Below, piece after piece: positions 12,629-21,543 of a stretch of DNA of 42,402 nt; position 1 is the stretch's first letter; every line of letters starts with the position of its first letter. Below the pieces are notes generated by a model. The model did not search any database, had not been told where the DNA came from, and saw only the letters and a program-made list of their open reading frames with translations. The stretch spans positions 1 to 42,402 of the forward strand of contig JAIXPX010000007.1 of assembly GCA_027486035.1 (NCBI GenBank). Reading direction: 5' to 3'. Source of the DNA: Erythrobacteraceae bacterium. Its GTDB lineage: Bacteria > Pseudomonadota > Alphaproteobacteria > Sphingomonadales > Sphingomonadaceae. Position numbers and translations under genes: made by a program.

Positions 12629-13555
12629 TTAGGGCCGAGGCGCCCCGAGGCGCCTGACACGGTACCCGCGTGCCTCGATCAGCGCGGCAAGCCCCTCCGG
12701 GCCGACAAGGTGCGCGCTGCCGACCGCGACGAGCGGGCGTGGGCCGCTCTCAAGCAGCGGGACTAGGGCATTGGCCCAGCGGCGGTTGCGGCCTGTCAGC
12801 AGTGCCTCGCGCAGGGCAGGCTCGGCGAGGAAGCCCTCGCGGGTCGAGGCTTCGATCGCCGTCGTATCGCCTGCGAGCCAGGCGCGCTGGAGCCGCCCGG
12901 GATCCTTGCGGGCTCGCTCTGCATCGCGCACGACGGCCGCCAGCATGGCGCGCTGGTCGGTCTCGGGCAGGCCGTCGAAGATCGCAAGCTGCGCCTCGGC
13001 GCCCTCGAGCTCCCGCACCGGACGCCCTGCGAAATCCGCCAGCAGCGCGCGGTCCACACCATTGGCAGGGTCGCCGGTGGCATCGACGCGGGCCAGCGTG
13101 ATCGCGGCGGCCCAGGTTTCGGTCCCGGCGAACCGGTCGGGAGACAAGCCGCCGCGCGCCAGGATCGTGGCGAGCGGCGCGGCAAGCTCGGGCGGCACGC
13201 GCTCGGCGAGCGGGGGCAGGCCGGGGGAGGTCGCCAGAGCGGCAAAGGCCCGGGCGACGTGGCTTTCCTCGCCCAGGCCCCTGATCTCGACCACCAGCAC
13301 GCCGGCATCCCCGATCGCCCGCTCGATGGCGGGGGTCCGCCACTCGGTGCGGTCGGAAAGGGCGTGGATGGTGCCGAGCATCCAGCCCCGGGTTGCCCCG
13401 TCAGCCGAGGCGATTTCGTAGAGCAGGGGATTGGCCTGCTCCCTGCCGCCTGTCTCGCCGGGGGCATCGCTGCACCCGGCAAGCACGAGGAGGAACAGCG
13501 GGGCGACAAGCGCAGCGAGCCACCGCCGCGCCATCGCCCCTGCCGATCCGGTCAT
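12629..13555 (-). CDS. TraB/GumN family lipoprotein
   Basis: A 308-residue protein of the TraB/GumN superfamily, relatives of the TIKI metalloproteases. Two GX2H motifs that define the family are visible, GTIH (in MLGTIHALSD) and GSAH (in VGSAHLVGPEG), with an acidic VVEI after the first. The N-terminus has a hydrophobic segment ending in LLVLAGCSD, a lipobox-like signal, so it is probably an envelope lipoprotein. Translation may begin at 13555 (TAATG overlap with the upstream paralogue) or at the internal Met at 13534. Substrate unknown. Second of a tandem pair. Confidence 0.85.
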   Translation of the reverse strand: MTGSAGAMARRWLAALVAPLFLLVLAGCSDAPGETGGREQANPLLYEIASADGATRGWMLGTIHALSDRTEWRTPAIERAIGDAGVLVVEIRGLGEESHVARAFAALATSPGLPPLAERVPPELAAPLATILARGGLSPDRFAGTETWAAAITLARVDATGDPANGVDRALLADFAGRPVRELEGAEAQLAIFDGLPETDQRAMLAAVVRDAERARKDPGRLQRAWLAGDTTAIEASTREGFLAEPALREALLTGRNRRWANALVPLLESGPRPLVAVGSAHLVGPEGLAALIEARGYRVRRLGAPRP

Positions 13556-14574
13556 TACTTGACCCGGCTCGTCTTGATGCCCTTCGCCGTCAGGTAGTCC
13601 TGAACGCTCTTGGGCCCGGCGAGGTGGCCCGCGCCGACAGCGACAAACACAGTGCCAGGCTGCTCCATGCGGGTCTTGATCCAGTCAGCCCAGTTGGCGT
13701 TGCGGTTGTAGAGCAGCGCCTCGGCGACCTTGGGGTCTGTCATGCCCTCGTTCATCACCGCGGCCAGCGCATCGGGATCGCCTGCCGCCCAGTGATTGAC
13801 CATGCGGTCGAGCGTGGACTTCATATTCCCCATTTCCTTCGCGGCTTCCATCATGAAGCTGACCTGCGCGTCCTGCGGCATGCCATCGAAGATGCCGAAC
13901 TGGAACTCGGCGGTCTCGAGCGCGTCCTTGGGCTTGCTGCCCGCCTTGGCGAGGAGCACCTTCTCGACACCGCTGTTGGGATCATAGCCCTCGAGCGTCA
14001 GGGGCAGAATCGACAGGGTGAGGCCCACCATCCACGGCTTCATCCCGTCGAACTGGCCGGCCAGCGCGTCGCCCGGCGGGGGGACCAGACCCTGCGCCTT
14101 GGCGGCTTCGTACTGCGCCTTGGCTTCAGCGGGTGCGCCGGCAAGCTGCTGCGCCTCGATCATCGAGCCAAGCCTGCCCAGCGCCGTCATATACTGGGTC
14201 TTCTGCTCGTCATTGAGCAGCGCGCGCAGCGTCGTTCCGGCCGGCAGCCTGCTCTTGTCCATGGCCAGCTTGGTCATGGCCGCCTCGCTCGCGGGATCCA
14301 TCGGGATTTCGGTGACGATCGTGTCGGCACCCTCGAAGGCCTTGGAGATGGTCGCATCATACCACACCACATCCTTGGGCAGCACGTGGACCGTGCCGAA
14401 CAGGTAGATCGTGGTGTCCTTGTCGGCCACCTTCCACAGCGCCGGTCCGTTGGGGGCGGCAGCGGCGGGCATGGCAGCCGCCGCCGGGGCAGGCTGGGCC
14501 TCGGCCAGCGCTGGGTTCGCGGCGAACAGCGCGAAAGGGGCGGCAGCAAGCATCAGCAGAGAGGCACGGGTCAT
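13555..14574 (-). CDS. TraB/GumN family secreted protein
   Basis: A 339-residue paralogue of the following gene, with a signal peptide (MTRASLLMLAAAPFALFAANPALA) and an Ala/Pro linker. The GX2H motifs GTVH (LFGTVHVLPKD) and GAGH (VGAGHLAGPKS) and an acidic VTEIPMD follow. It ends in LTAKGIKTSRVK. Expected location is the periplasm. Unlike its neighbour it lacks a lipobox Cys, so one copy may be soluble and the other membrane-anchored. Function of these bacterial proteins is not established. Confidence 0.86.
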   Translation of the reverse strand: MTRASLLMLAAAPFALFAANPALAEAQPAPAAAAMPAAAAPNGPALWKVADKDTTIYLFGTVHVLPKDVVWYDATISKAFEGADTIVTEIPMDPASEAAMTKLAMDKSRLPAGTTLRALLNDEQKTQYMTALGRLGSMIEAQQLAGAPAEAKAQYEAAKAQGLVPPPGDALAGQFDGMKPWMVGLTLSILPLTLEGYDPNSGVEKVLLAKAGSKPKDALETAEFQFGIFDGMPQDAQVSFMMEAAKEMGNMKSTLDRMVNHWAAGDPDALAAVMNEGMTDPKVAEALLYNRNANWADWIKTRMEQPGTVFVAVGAGHLAGPKSVQDYLTAKGIKTSRVK

Positions 14575-14659
14575 TTGCGGTTTCCTTTCATGAGCGGAAA
14601 ATGGGGTTGGCAGCTAGGTTCGGCAACAGAGGGGGGCTGGCACGATCCGCGACCCGGGA

Positions 14660-15112
14660 TCAGAGCCGCCAGCGGGAATAGAGGTAGGACACACACATCG
14701 ACACGAAGCCGATGGCGAAGATCCCGAAAGCATTGGGGGCGGGCGCAAACGCGCCGGCATGAAGCGCGGCCCAGACGGGAAAGCCCGCCATGACACCCAG
14801 GAATCCGCCCGTGTATCCGACAAGGCTTTGCTCGCGCTGGTAATCGTCAACCAGACGGAAACCGTAGAGCGGGAGCACCAGAAAACCGGCCAGCATCAGG
14901 GCCGCGATCACCAGAGCCAGCGCGGGCGGGAGACGCAGCAGTTCCCAATCGCCGGTCAGCAGACTGCCATCACCCTGATCGAAGAAGCCGGTGGCAAATC
15001 CGCCAATCCCGCCCACGATGCCGCAAAAGGCGATGTAGCCCATGTAGCGCAGGCGGCGTTTCTCGCTGTTGCTTTCGCCGGGGCCGAGTTGCGGCTTGGT
15101 GCCAAGGATCAT
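14660..15112 (-). CDS. Four-helix membrane protein paired with an XRE regulator
   Basis: A 150-residue protein of no known function. After a polar N-terminus there are about four hydrophobic segments: YIAFCGIVGGIGGFATGFF, LALVIAALMLAGFLVLPLYGF, GYTGGFLGVMAGFPVWAALHAG, and the C-terminal FGIFAIGFVSMCVSYLY. It overlaps the end of the upstream XRE gene by 4 bp (ATGA), so the two are cotranscribed and coupled. Small XRE plus small multi-pass protein pairs recur in bacteria, but I cannot assign a task. Confidence 0.7.
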   Translation of the reverse strand: MILGTKPQLGPGESNSEKRRLRYMGYIAFCGIVGGIGGFATGFFDQGDGSLLTGDWELLRLPPALALVIAALMLAGFLVLPLYGFRLVDDYQREQSLVGYTGGFLGVMAGFPVWAALHAGAFAPAPNAFGIFAIGFVSMCVSYLYSRWRL

Positions 15113-15309
15113 GCGGGTTCTCCGTCGTCGAAGATATCCTCGATCCGCAAATCGAACAGCCGGGCGATACGGAAGGCGAGGGGGAGAGAGGGGTCATGCT
15201 TGCCGGTTTCGATGGCGTTGACCGCCTGACGCGAAACGTCGAGCCGCCCGGCCAGTTCAGCCTGACTCCAGTCGCGCTCGGCGCGCAGGATTTTGAGGCG
15301 GTTTCTCAT
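15109..15309 (-). CDS. XRE-family DNA-binding regulator (Cro/CI-type HTH)
   Basis: A 66-residue protein that is nearly all helix-turn-helix: RNRLKILRAERDWSQAELAG then RLDVSRQAVNAIETGKHDPS, where SRQAVNAIE is the recognition helix, followed by LAFRIARLFDLRIEDIF. It has no sensor domain, so it is probably a constitutive or autoregulatory repressor. A promoter with a perfect -35 box lies upstream (15340-15368), with a palindromic candidate operator at 15385-15400. Likely targets are its own two-gene unit and possibly glyQS, which diverges from it. Confidence 0.9.
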   Translation of the reverse strand: MRNRLKILRAERDWSQAELAGRLDVSRQAVNAIETGKHDPSLPLAFRIARLFDLRIEDIFDDGEPA

Positions 15310-15339
15310 GGGTTTGAAGGATCCCGGCTAGGCCGCGCC

Positions 15340-15368
15340 TATCTGGTGCGATTCGCCTAATATGTCAA
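15340..15368 (-). promoter_or_regulatory. Promoter of the XRE/membrane-protein operon
   Basis: On the minus strand TTGACA (15368-15363) is followed by a 17-bp spacer and CAGATA (15345-15340). The start codon is at 15309, giving a leader of roughly 25 nt. Confidence 0.65.
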
Positions 15369-15384
15369 GCACACCTGACTTTTT

Positions 15385-15400
15385 GTCATATCTGCATGAC
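15385..15400. promoter_or_regulatory. Palindromic candidate operator, XRE-glyQ intergenic region
   Basis: GTCAT and ATGAC form a perfect inverted repeat separated by 6 bp, in an AT-rich patch upstream of the XRE promoter -35 box. The size and symmetry suit a small XRE dimer. Assignment to that protein is inference. Confidence 0.4.
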
Positions 15401-15520
15401 TTGAGGAGCTTGAATATGATGAACAGGCCCGCCGCCCGGCGAGCCTCCCGCCAGCCTATCCCAAGCCGTGCTGCGCTGCGACATTGACGCTTGGGGGGTG
15501 TTCGGCCATGGCGAGCCGCC

Positions 15521-16453
15521 ATGAGTGCCGCACCAGCCTTTGCCCCTCCGCCGCGCGATCCGGCGCGTTCGTTCCAGGACATGATCCTGACGCTTCACGA
15601 CTTCTGGAGCCACGAGGCGGGCTGCGTCATTCTCCAGCCCTATGACATGCGCATGGGGGCGGGCACCTTCCACACCGCGACCACCCTGCGCGCACTCGGC
15701 CCGGAGCCGTGGAACGCCGCTTTCGTCCAGCCCTGCCGCCGTCCGACCGACGGGCGCTATGGCGAAAACCCCAACCGGCTCCAGCACTATTACCAGTACC
15801 AGGTGATCCTGAAGCCCTCGCCGGGCGACATTCAGGAGCTCTATCTGAAGAGCCTCGCCGCGATCGGGATCGATCCGCTGGCGCACGACATCCGCTTCGT
15901 TGAGGACGACTGGGAAAGCCCCACGCTCGGCGCATGGGGGCTGGGCTGGGAAGTGTGGTGCGACGGGATGGAAGTCACCCAGTTCACCTATTTCCAGCAG
16001 ATGGGCGGCTTTGATTGCAAGCCTGTCGCGGGCGAGCTGACCTACGGGCTCGAACGCCTCGCCATGTACATCCAGGGCGTCGACAACGTCTATGATCTGG
16101 CGTTCAACACCGCGGGCGTCTCCTATGGCGAGGTGTTCCTCGAAAACGAGCGCCAGATGTCGAAGTGGAACTTCGAGGTCGCCGATACCGAAACCCTGTT
16201 CGAAGGCTTCCGCCGGGCCGAGGCCGAGTGCTTGCGCTCGCTCGAAGCCGGGGTGCCCATCGCGGCCTACGAGCAGGCGATCGAGGCGAGCCACCTGTTC
16301 AACCTGTTGCAGGCCCGCGGCGTGATCAGCGTGCAGGAACGCGCCAGCTACATGGGCCGCGTCCGCGACCTCGCGCGTTCATCCTGCGAGGCCTATGCCG
16401 CCAAGATGACGCCCGAATGGCAGGCGAAGTATCCCGGGTGGAGCCTCGTCTGA
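15521..16453 (+). CDS. glyQ: Glycyl-tRNA synthetase alpha subunit
   Basis: Catalytic subunit of the alpha2beta2 bacterial glycyl-tRNA synthetase, carrying the class II active site. The 310-residue product contains [50 protein letters not shown] and the YGLERLAMY motif 3. I prefer ATG 15521 ([10 protein letters not shown]). A TTG at 15491 is in frame but weak. The stop codon overlaps the glyS start (TGATG), as expected for subunits made in equal amounts. Confidence 0.97.
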   Translation: MSAAPAFAPPPRDPARSFQDMILTLHDFWSHEAGCVILQPYDMRMGAGTFHTATTLRALGPEPWNAAFVQPCRRPTDGRYGENPNRLQHYYQYQVILKPSPGDIQELYLKSLAAIGIDPLAHDIRFVEDDWESPTLGAWGLGWEVWCDGMEVTQFTYFQQMGGFDCKPVAGELTYGLERLAMYIQGVDNVYDLAFNTAGVSYGEVFLENERQMSKWNFEVADTETLFEGFRRAEAECLRSLEAGVPIAAYEQAIEASHLFNLLQARGVISVQERASYMGRVRDLARSSCEAYAAKMTPEWQAKYPGWSLV

Positions 16454-18753
16454 TGGCCGACTTCCTGCTCGAACTGGCTTGCGAGGAAATCCCCGCCCGG
16501 ATGCAGCCCAAGGCCAAGGAGGATCTGGCGCGGCTGTTTGCCGAGGGGCTGGCCAAGGCCGGCTTGTCGGCGCCAGCAATAGAGACCTTCGCCACGCCCC
16601 GCCGTCTGTCCCTGATCGCCGCCGGCCTGCCGCTCGCCACGAGCGCCGTGAGCGAGGAGACCAAGGGGCCGAAGGTCGGCGCGCCGCCTCAGGCGCTGGA
16701 GGGGTTCCTGCGCAAGGTGGGCCTCACGGCAGAGCAACTGACCGAACGTGACGGCGTCTATTTCGCCATCGTCGAAAAGCCCGGGCGCGACACGGCGGAA
16801 GTGCTTGCCGAAAGCATCCCGGCGATCATCCGCACCTTCCCCTGGCCCAAGTCGATGCGCTGGGGCGCGGGCTCGATCACGACCGAGAGCCTGCGGTGGG
16901 TGCGCCCCTTGTCGGGGATCATCGCCCTGCTGGATGGCGCCGTGGTGCCCTTCGAGGTCGACGGGATCACGAGCGGGCGCACCACCATGGGGCACCGCTT
17001 CCACCATTCCGGCCCCGTCGAGGTCGCCGATGCCGGCTCCTATGTCGAGACGCTGCGCGCGGCCCATGTGATCGTCCATTTCTCTGAACGCTGCCGGATC
17101 ATCCGCGAAGGCGCCGCCAAGGCCGCCGCCGAGGCGGGCCTGACGCTGGTCGCCGACGAGGGTCTCGTTATCGAGAACGCCGGGCTGACCGAATGGCCCG
17201 TGCCGCTGCTCGGCCGCTTCGACGAGAGCTTCCTCAACGTGCCGCCGGAGGTCATCCAGCTGACCGCGCGGGTGAACCAGAAATATTTCGTGTGCCAATC
17301 CTCCCCTTCAGGGGAGGGGGACCATGCGCAGCATGGGGGAGGGGCAGGTGCGGCTGCTCGCCTCGCCAACGCTTTCGTCTGCACCGCCAATATCGAAGCG
17401 CGCGACCCGGCCGTGGTGGTCGACGGCAACCGCAAGGTCCTCGCCGCGCGCCTTTCCGACGCGCGGTTCTTCTGGGAGCAGGACCAGAAGACCCCGCTGG
17501 AAGATCACGCGAAAAAGCTGTCGCGCATCACCTTCCACGAGAAGCTGGGCACCGTCGCCGACAAGGTCGAGCGCGTGGCCAAGCTCGCGCGGTGGCTGGT
17601 TGAGTCCGATATCGTCACCCCAGCGAAAGCTGGGGCCTCAGGCGGCAGTGACCATACGCCCGAGGTGCCAGCTTCCGCTGGCATGACGAAGGCGCGTTTG
17701 GCTGACCTCGCGGAAGCAGCCGCGCACCTGTGCAAGGCCGATCTCGTCACCGAGATGGTCGGCGAATTCCCCGAATTGCAGGGCCTGATGGGCGGCTACT
17801 ACGCTGCCAAGGAAGGCCTGCCGCAGGAGGTCGCCGAGGCGATCCGCGATCATTACAAGCCGGTCGGGCAGGGCGACGATGTGCCGACCGCGCCGGTGAC
17901 GGTGGCGGTGTCGCTGGCGGATAAGCTGGATACGTTGGTCGGGTTCTACGAGGTTGCAGAGCGACCAACGGGTTCAAAGGACCCTTTTGCTCTCCGTCGA
18001 GCATCGCTTGCGGTAATCGGTACCCACTTAGAATGCGGGATCAGATCAAACTTGCTTCACGTATTCGACCAAGTGGTCGACATTCTAATTCATCAGCGAT
18101 TGGCCAAGGTGCCCGGCGCAGCTGAGGATGCCAAAGAAGCTGCGGCTAAAATGGGTGTCGTAACAGCATCAATCGTCGTGGCAGGAGTGGTCGAAAACCG
18201 CTCCATCAGGAACGGGACAGATCACCATAGAACGTCGTGGGACCTCCTCGACTTCTTCGCCGACCGCCTCAAAGTCCAGCAGCGCGAAGCCGGCGTTCGC
18301 CACGACCTGATCGACGCGGTTTTCGCGCTCGGCGGGGAGGATGATCTCGTCCGCCTGCTCGCCCGCGTCCATGCGCTGCAGGCCTTCGTCGGCACCGAGG
18401 ACGGCACCAACCTCCTCGCAGGCTACAAGCGCGCGGCGAATATTCTCAAGAAGGAAGCCTTCGAGGGCGGGGAGGGCGTGCAGGCGCTCACCTACACCCC
18501 CGAACCCGCCGAGCAGGCGCTGATCGATGCACTGGCCGCCGCCGCCCCGCGCGCTGCCGCCGCCGTCGAGGCCGAGCAGTTCGGCGAGGCCATGGCCGCG
18601 CTCGCCACGCTGCGCGCGCCGATCGACCGATTCTTCGAAGAGGTCACCGTCAACGATGCCGATGCGGACAAGCGCGCCGCGCGGCTTGCTCTGCTTGCGG
18701 CTTTCCGTGATGCGGTGCACCGCGTGGCCGATTTCAGCCGGATCGAGGGGTGA
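16453..18753 (+). CDS. glyS: Glycyl-tRNA synthetase beta subunit with three in-frame inserted segments
   Basis: tRNA-binding subunit of GlyRS. It starts [20 protein letters not shown] and keeps family landmarks such as GHRFHH, NQKYFVC, LADKLDTLVGFY and the C-terminal DALP-type anticodon-binding part ending DFSRIEG. At 766 residues it exceeds the roughly 690 I expect. The excess is explained by a palindromic element at about residues 282-299, a second one at about 387-413 translating to VTPAKAGAS...PASAGMT, and a stretch at about 519-595 whose codon use and lower GC differ from the rest. All three stay in frame and sit between conserved blocks, so the protein is probably functional. Confidence 0.95.
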   Translation: MADFLLELACEEIPARMQPKAKEDLARLFAEGLAKAGLSAPAIETFATPRRLSLIAAGLPLATSAVSEETKGPKVGAPPQALEGFLRKVGLTAEQLTERDGVYFAIVEKPGRDTAEVLAESIPAIIRTFPWPKSMRWGAGSITTESLRWVRPLSGIIALLDGAVVPFEVDGITSGRTTMGHRFHHSGPVEVADAGSYVETLRAAHVIVHFSERCRIIREGAAKAAAEAGLTLVADEGLVIENAGLTEWPVPLLGRFDESFLNVPPEVIQLTARVNQKYFVCQSSPSGEGDHAQHGGGAGAAARLANAFVCTANIEARDPAVVVDGNRKVLAARLSDARFFWEQDQKTPLEDHAKKLSRITFHEKLGTVADKVERVAKLARWLVESDIVTPAKAGASGGSDHTPEVPASAGMTKARLADLAEAAAHLCKADLVTEMVGEFPELQGLMGGYYAAKEGLPQEVAEAIRDHYKPVGQGDDVPTAPVTVAVSLADKLDTLVGFYEVAERPTGSKDPFALRRASLAVIGTHLECGIRSNLLHVFDQVVDILIHQRLAKVPGAAEDAKEAAAKMGVVTASIVVAGVVENRSIRNGTDHHRTSWDLLDFFADRLKVQQREAGVRHDLIDAVFALGGEDDLVRLLARVHALQAFVGTEDGTNLLAGYKRAANILKKEAFEGGEGVQALTYTPEPAEQALIDALAAAAPRAAAAVEAEQFGEAMAALATLRAPIDRFFEEVTVNDADADKRAARLALLAAFRDAVHRVADFSRIEG
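17298..17347 (+). repeat. Palindromic element in glyS, first copy
   Basis: Two hairpins lie back to back: CTCCCC-TTCA-GGGGAG (17301-17316) and CCATGC-GCA-GCATGG (17322-17336), followed by GGGAGGGGC. It interrupts the conserved NQKYFVC ... RLANAFVCTANIEA block of GlyS by about 17 codons without shifting frame. Confidence 0.75.
17612..17689 (+). repeat. Palindromic element in glyS, second copy (PASAGMT type)
   Basis: A 78-bp element with terminal inverted repeats. It opens TCGTCACCCCAGCGAAAGCT and closes with the near-complement CCAGCTTCCGCTGGCATGACGA. It encodes 26 in-frame codons (VTPAKAGAS ... PASAGMT). This translated repeat type is one I recognise from many sphingomonad genomes. Confidence 0.85.
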
Positions 18754-18870
18754 TGCGGCACATGCTGCTCATGTGACGCAATAGCAGATCTAAATATTTG
18801 AAATATATGTAAGTTGATTCCCCGAAAACACCCGCTCCGCATGAACTTAATCAACCAGCGAGGAACCGGC

Positions 18871-21543
18871 ATGACACTCCAGACGGTCTATGTATTCGGG
18901 GGCAAGGCCGACCACTCCGATCCGCGCCAGAAGGACAAGACCGTCGCAGGCGGCAAGGGGGCGAACCTCGCTGAAATGGCGTCGATCGGCCTGCCGGTAC
19001 CGCCGGGCTTCACCATCACCACCGAGGAATGCGTCGCCTATCTGCAGGGCGGGGCGGGGTTCTCGGACGGCCTGAGGGATGCGGTGACCAAGGCGCTCGG
19101 TCATGTCGAGGCCACGGTGGGCAAGAAGTTCGGGGACGCCGGCGATCCGCTGCTGGTCTCGGTCCGTTCGGGCGCGCGGGTGTCGATGCCCGGGATGATG
19201 GACACGGTGCTCAACCTGGGGCTGAACGATGCCACGGTCGAGGGGCTGGCGGCCTCGTCAGGCGACGCGCGCTTCGCCTGGGATAGCTACCGCCGCTTCA
19301 TCCAAATGTATGCCGACGTGGTGCTGGGCATCGATCACGGGCTGTTCGAGGAAGCGCTCGAGATCGCCAAGGAAGACAAGGGTTTCTACAACGACACCGA
19401 GATGGCTGCCGAGGACTGGCAGGCGCTGGTCGGTGAATACAAGGGGATTGTCGCAGAGGAACTTGGCCGCCCGTTCCCGCAGGACGTGACCGAGCAGCTC
19501 TGGGGCGCGATCCGCGCCGTGTTCGACAGCTGGGATTCTGACCGCGCCAAGGTCTACCGCCGGTTGAACGACATCCCGGGCGACTGGGGCACGGCGGTCA
19601 ACGTGCAGGCCATGGTGTTCGGCAATATGGGCGAGACAAGCGCCACCGGCGTCGCCTTCACCCGCGATCCTGCGACGGGGACACGTGTCTATTTCGGCGA
19701 GTACCTGATCAACGCGCAAGGGGAGGACGTGGTGGCGGGCATCCGCACGCCCCAGTACCTCACCAAGGTCGCGCGTGAGGCGGCAGGGGCCAAGCCGCTG
19801 TCGATGGAAGAGGCGCTGCCCGAAGCCTATGCCGAGCTCGCCCGCGTCTTCGACCTGCTGGAACTCCACTACAAGGACATGCAGGACATCGAATTTACCG
19901 TCGAGCGGGGCAAGCTGTGGATGCTCCAGACCCGCTCCGGCAAGCGCACCGCGAAAGCTGCGCTGAAGATGGCGGTCGACATGGTGGCCGAGGGTCTGAT
20001 CGACGAACGCGAGGCGGTGCGGCGGGTCGACCCGATGGCGCTCGACCAGCTGCTCCACCCGACGCTCGATCCCGAGGCCGAGCGCCACGTGCTGACCACC
20101 GGCCTGCCGGCCTCGCCGGGAGCGGCAGCGGGCAAGATCGTGCTCGACGCCGACACCGCCGAGCAGTGGGCCGGGCGCGGCGAGAAGGTGATCCTGGTGC
20201 GGGTCGAAACCAGCCCCGAAGACATCCACGGGATGCACGCAGCCCAGGGCATCCTCACCGCGCGCGGCGGGATGACAAGCCACGCGGCGGTGGTGGCGCG
20301 CGGCATGGGGCGCCCTTGCGTCTCGGGGGCGGGGCAGGTCTCGATCGACCGCAACACCCGCACGCTGCGGATTGGGTCGACCGAGCTGAAGGAAGGCGAT
20401 GCGATCACCCTCGACGGGGCGACCGGGCAGGTGATGCTCGGCATTGTTCCCACGGTCGAACCGGAGCTCGCGGGCGACTTCGGCACGCTGATGGTCTGGG
20501 CGGACAAGCTCAGGCGCATGAAGGTGCGCACCAATGCCGAGACGCCCGACGACTGCCGCATGGCGCGCCAGTTCGGGGCGGAAGGCATCGGGCTGTGCCG
20601 CACCGAGCACATGTTCTTCGAGGCAAGCCGCATCAGCGCGGTGCGGCAGATGATCCTCGCCGAGGATGAAGCGGGCCGCCGCCGCGCGCTCGACAAGCTG
20701 CTCCCCGAACAGCGCGCCGACTTCAAGGCGATCTTCGAGGTCATGGCGGGCCTGCCCTGCACGATCCGCCTGCTCGATCCGCCGCTCCACGAGTTCCTGC
20801 CCCACGGCGACGAGGAATTCGCCGAGCTGGCCGATGCGACCGGCCTCGGGGTCGATCACTTGAAGCGCCGCGCGGGCGAGCTGCATGAATTCAACCCGAT
20901 GCTCGGCCATCGCGGGTGCCGTCTCGGCATCACCTTCCCCGAGATCTACGCCATGCAGGCGCGCGCGATCTTCGAGGCGGTGTGTGCGGTTAAGCTGTCT
21001 TCGGGCGAGGCGCCGCTGCCCGAGATCATGATCCCGCTGGTCGCCACCAAGCGCGAATTGGCGATCCTCAAGGCGCTGGTGGACAAGGAAGCCGAGGCGG
21101 TGTTCGCCGAGACCGGTACGCGGGTCGATTACCTGGTCGGCACGATGATCGAGCTGCCGCGTGCAGCGCTGATGGCGGGCGAAATCGCAGAGGAGGGGGC
21201 ATTCTTCTCCTTCGGCACCAATGACCTGACCCAGACCACGCTCGGCGTATCGCGCGACGATGCGGCGCGGTTCCTGTCGGTCTATGTCGACAAGGGCATC
21301 TTCCCGCGCGATCCTTTCGTCAGCCTTGATATCGAGGGTGTGGGGCAGCTCGTTGAACTTGCGGCTGAGCGGGGCAGGGCGACCCGGCCCGATATCAAGC
21401 TCGGCATCTGCGGCGAGCATGGCGGGGACCCGGCGAGCATCGCCTTCTGCGAGAGCGTCGGCCTCGATTACGTCAGCGCCTCGCCCTACCGCGTGCCGAT
21501 CGCGCGGTTGGCGGCGGCGCAGGCGGCATTGAAGCGGGGCTAG
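18871..21543 (+). CDS. ppdK: Pyruvate, phosphate dikinase
   Basis: Interconverts pyruvate + ATP + Pi and PEP + AMP + PPi. The 890-residue product has the N-terminal nucleotide-binding region (GGKGANLAEMASIGLPVPPG), the phosphohistidine domain with GGMTSHAAVVARGMG (His 471), and the C-terminal PEP/pyruvate barrel with GLCRTEHMFF, FFSFGTNDLTQ and GICGEHGGDP (Cys 847). In-frame starts also exist at 18814 and 18841. I chose ATG 18871 because AGGAAC lies just upstream and the family N-terminus begins there. It converges on a methyltransferase gene and shares CTAG with its stop codon. Confidence 0.96.
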   Translation: MTLQTVYVFGGKADHSDPRQKDKTVAGGKGANLAEMASIGLPVPPGFTITTEECVAYLQGGAGFSDGLRDAVTKALGHVEATVGKKFGDAGDPLLVSVRSGARVSMPGMMDTVLNLGLNDATVEGLAASSGDARFAWDSYRRFIQMYADVVLGIDHGLFEEALEIAKEDKGFYNDTEMAAEDWQALVGEYKGIVAEELGRPFPQDVTEQLWGAIRAVFDSWDSDRAKVYRRLNDIPGDWGTAVNVQAMVFGNMGETSATGVAFTRDPATGTRVYFGEYLINAQGEDVVAGIRTPQYLTKVAREAAGAKPLSMEEALPEAYAELARVFDLLELHYKDMQDIEFTVERGKLWMLQTRSGKRTAKAALKMAVDMVAEGLIDEREAVRRVDPMALDQLLHPTLDPEAERHVLTTGLPASPGAAAGKIVLDADTAEQWAGRGEKVILVRVETSPEDIHGMHAAQGILTARGGMTSHAAVVARGMGRPCVSGAGQVSIDRNTRTLRIGSTELKEGDAITLDGATGQVMLGIVPTVEPELAGDFGTLMVWADKLRRMKVRTNAETPDDCRMARQFGAEGIGLCRTEHMFFEASRISAVRQMILAEDEAGRRRALDKLLPEQRADFKAIFEVMAGLPCTIRLLDPPLHEFLPHGDEEFAELADATGLGVDHLKRRAGELHEFNPMLGHRGCRLGITFPEIYAMQARAIFEAVCAVKLSSGEAPLPEIMIPLVATKRELAILKALVDKEAEAVFAETGTRVDYLVGTMIELPRAALMAGEIAEEGAFFSFGTNDLTQTTLGVSRDDAARFLSVYVDKGIFPRDPFVSLDIEGVGQLVELAAERGRATRPDIKLGICGEHGGDPASIAFCESVGLDYVSASPYRVPIARLAAAQAALKRG

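Noticed and set aside
15416..15487. 23-codon frame (MMNRPAARRASRQPIPSRAA...) upstream of glyQ with GGAG before it
   Set aside because: A leader peptide is conceivable, but it is not glycine-rich, no attenuator hairpins are evident, and such short frames arise by chance.
19258..21420. 720-codon minus-strand frame opposite ppdK
   Set aside because: It is fully antisense to ppdK, and its composition is that of a shadow frame.
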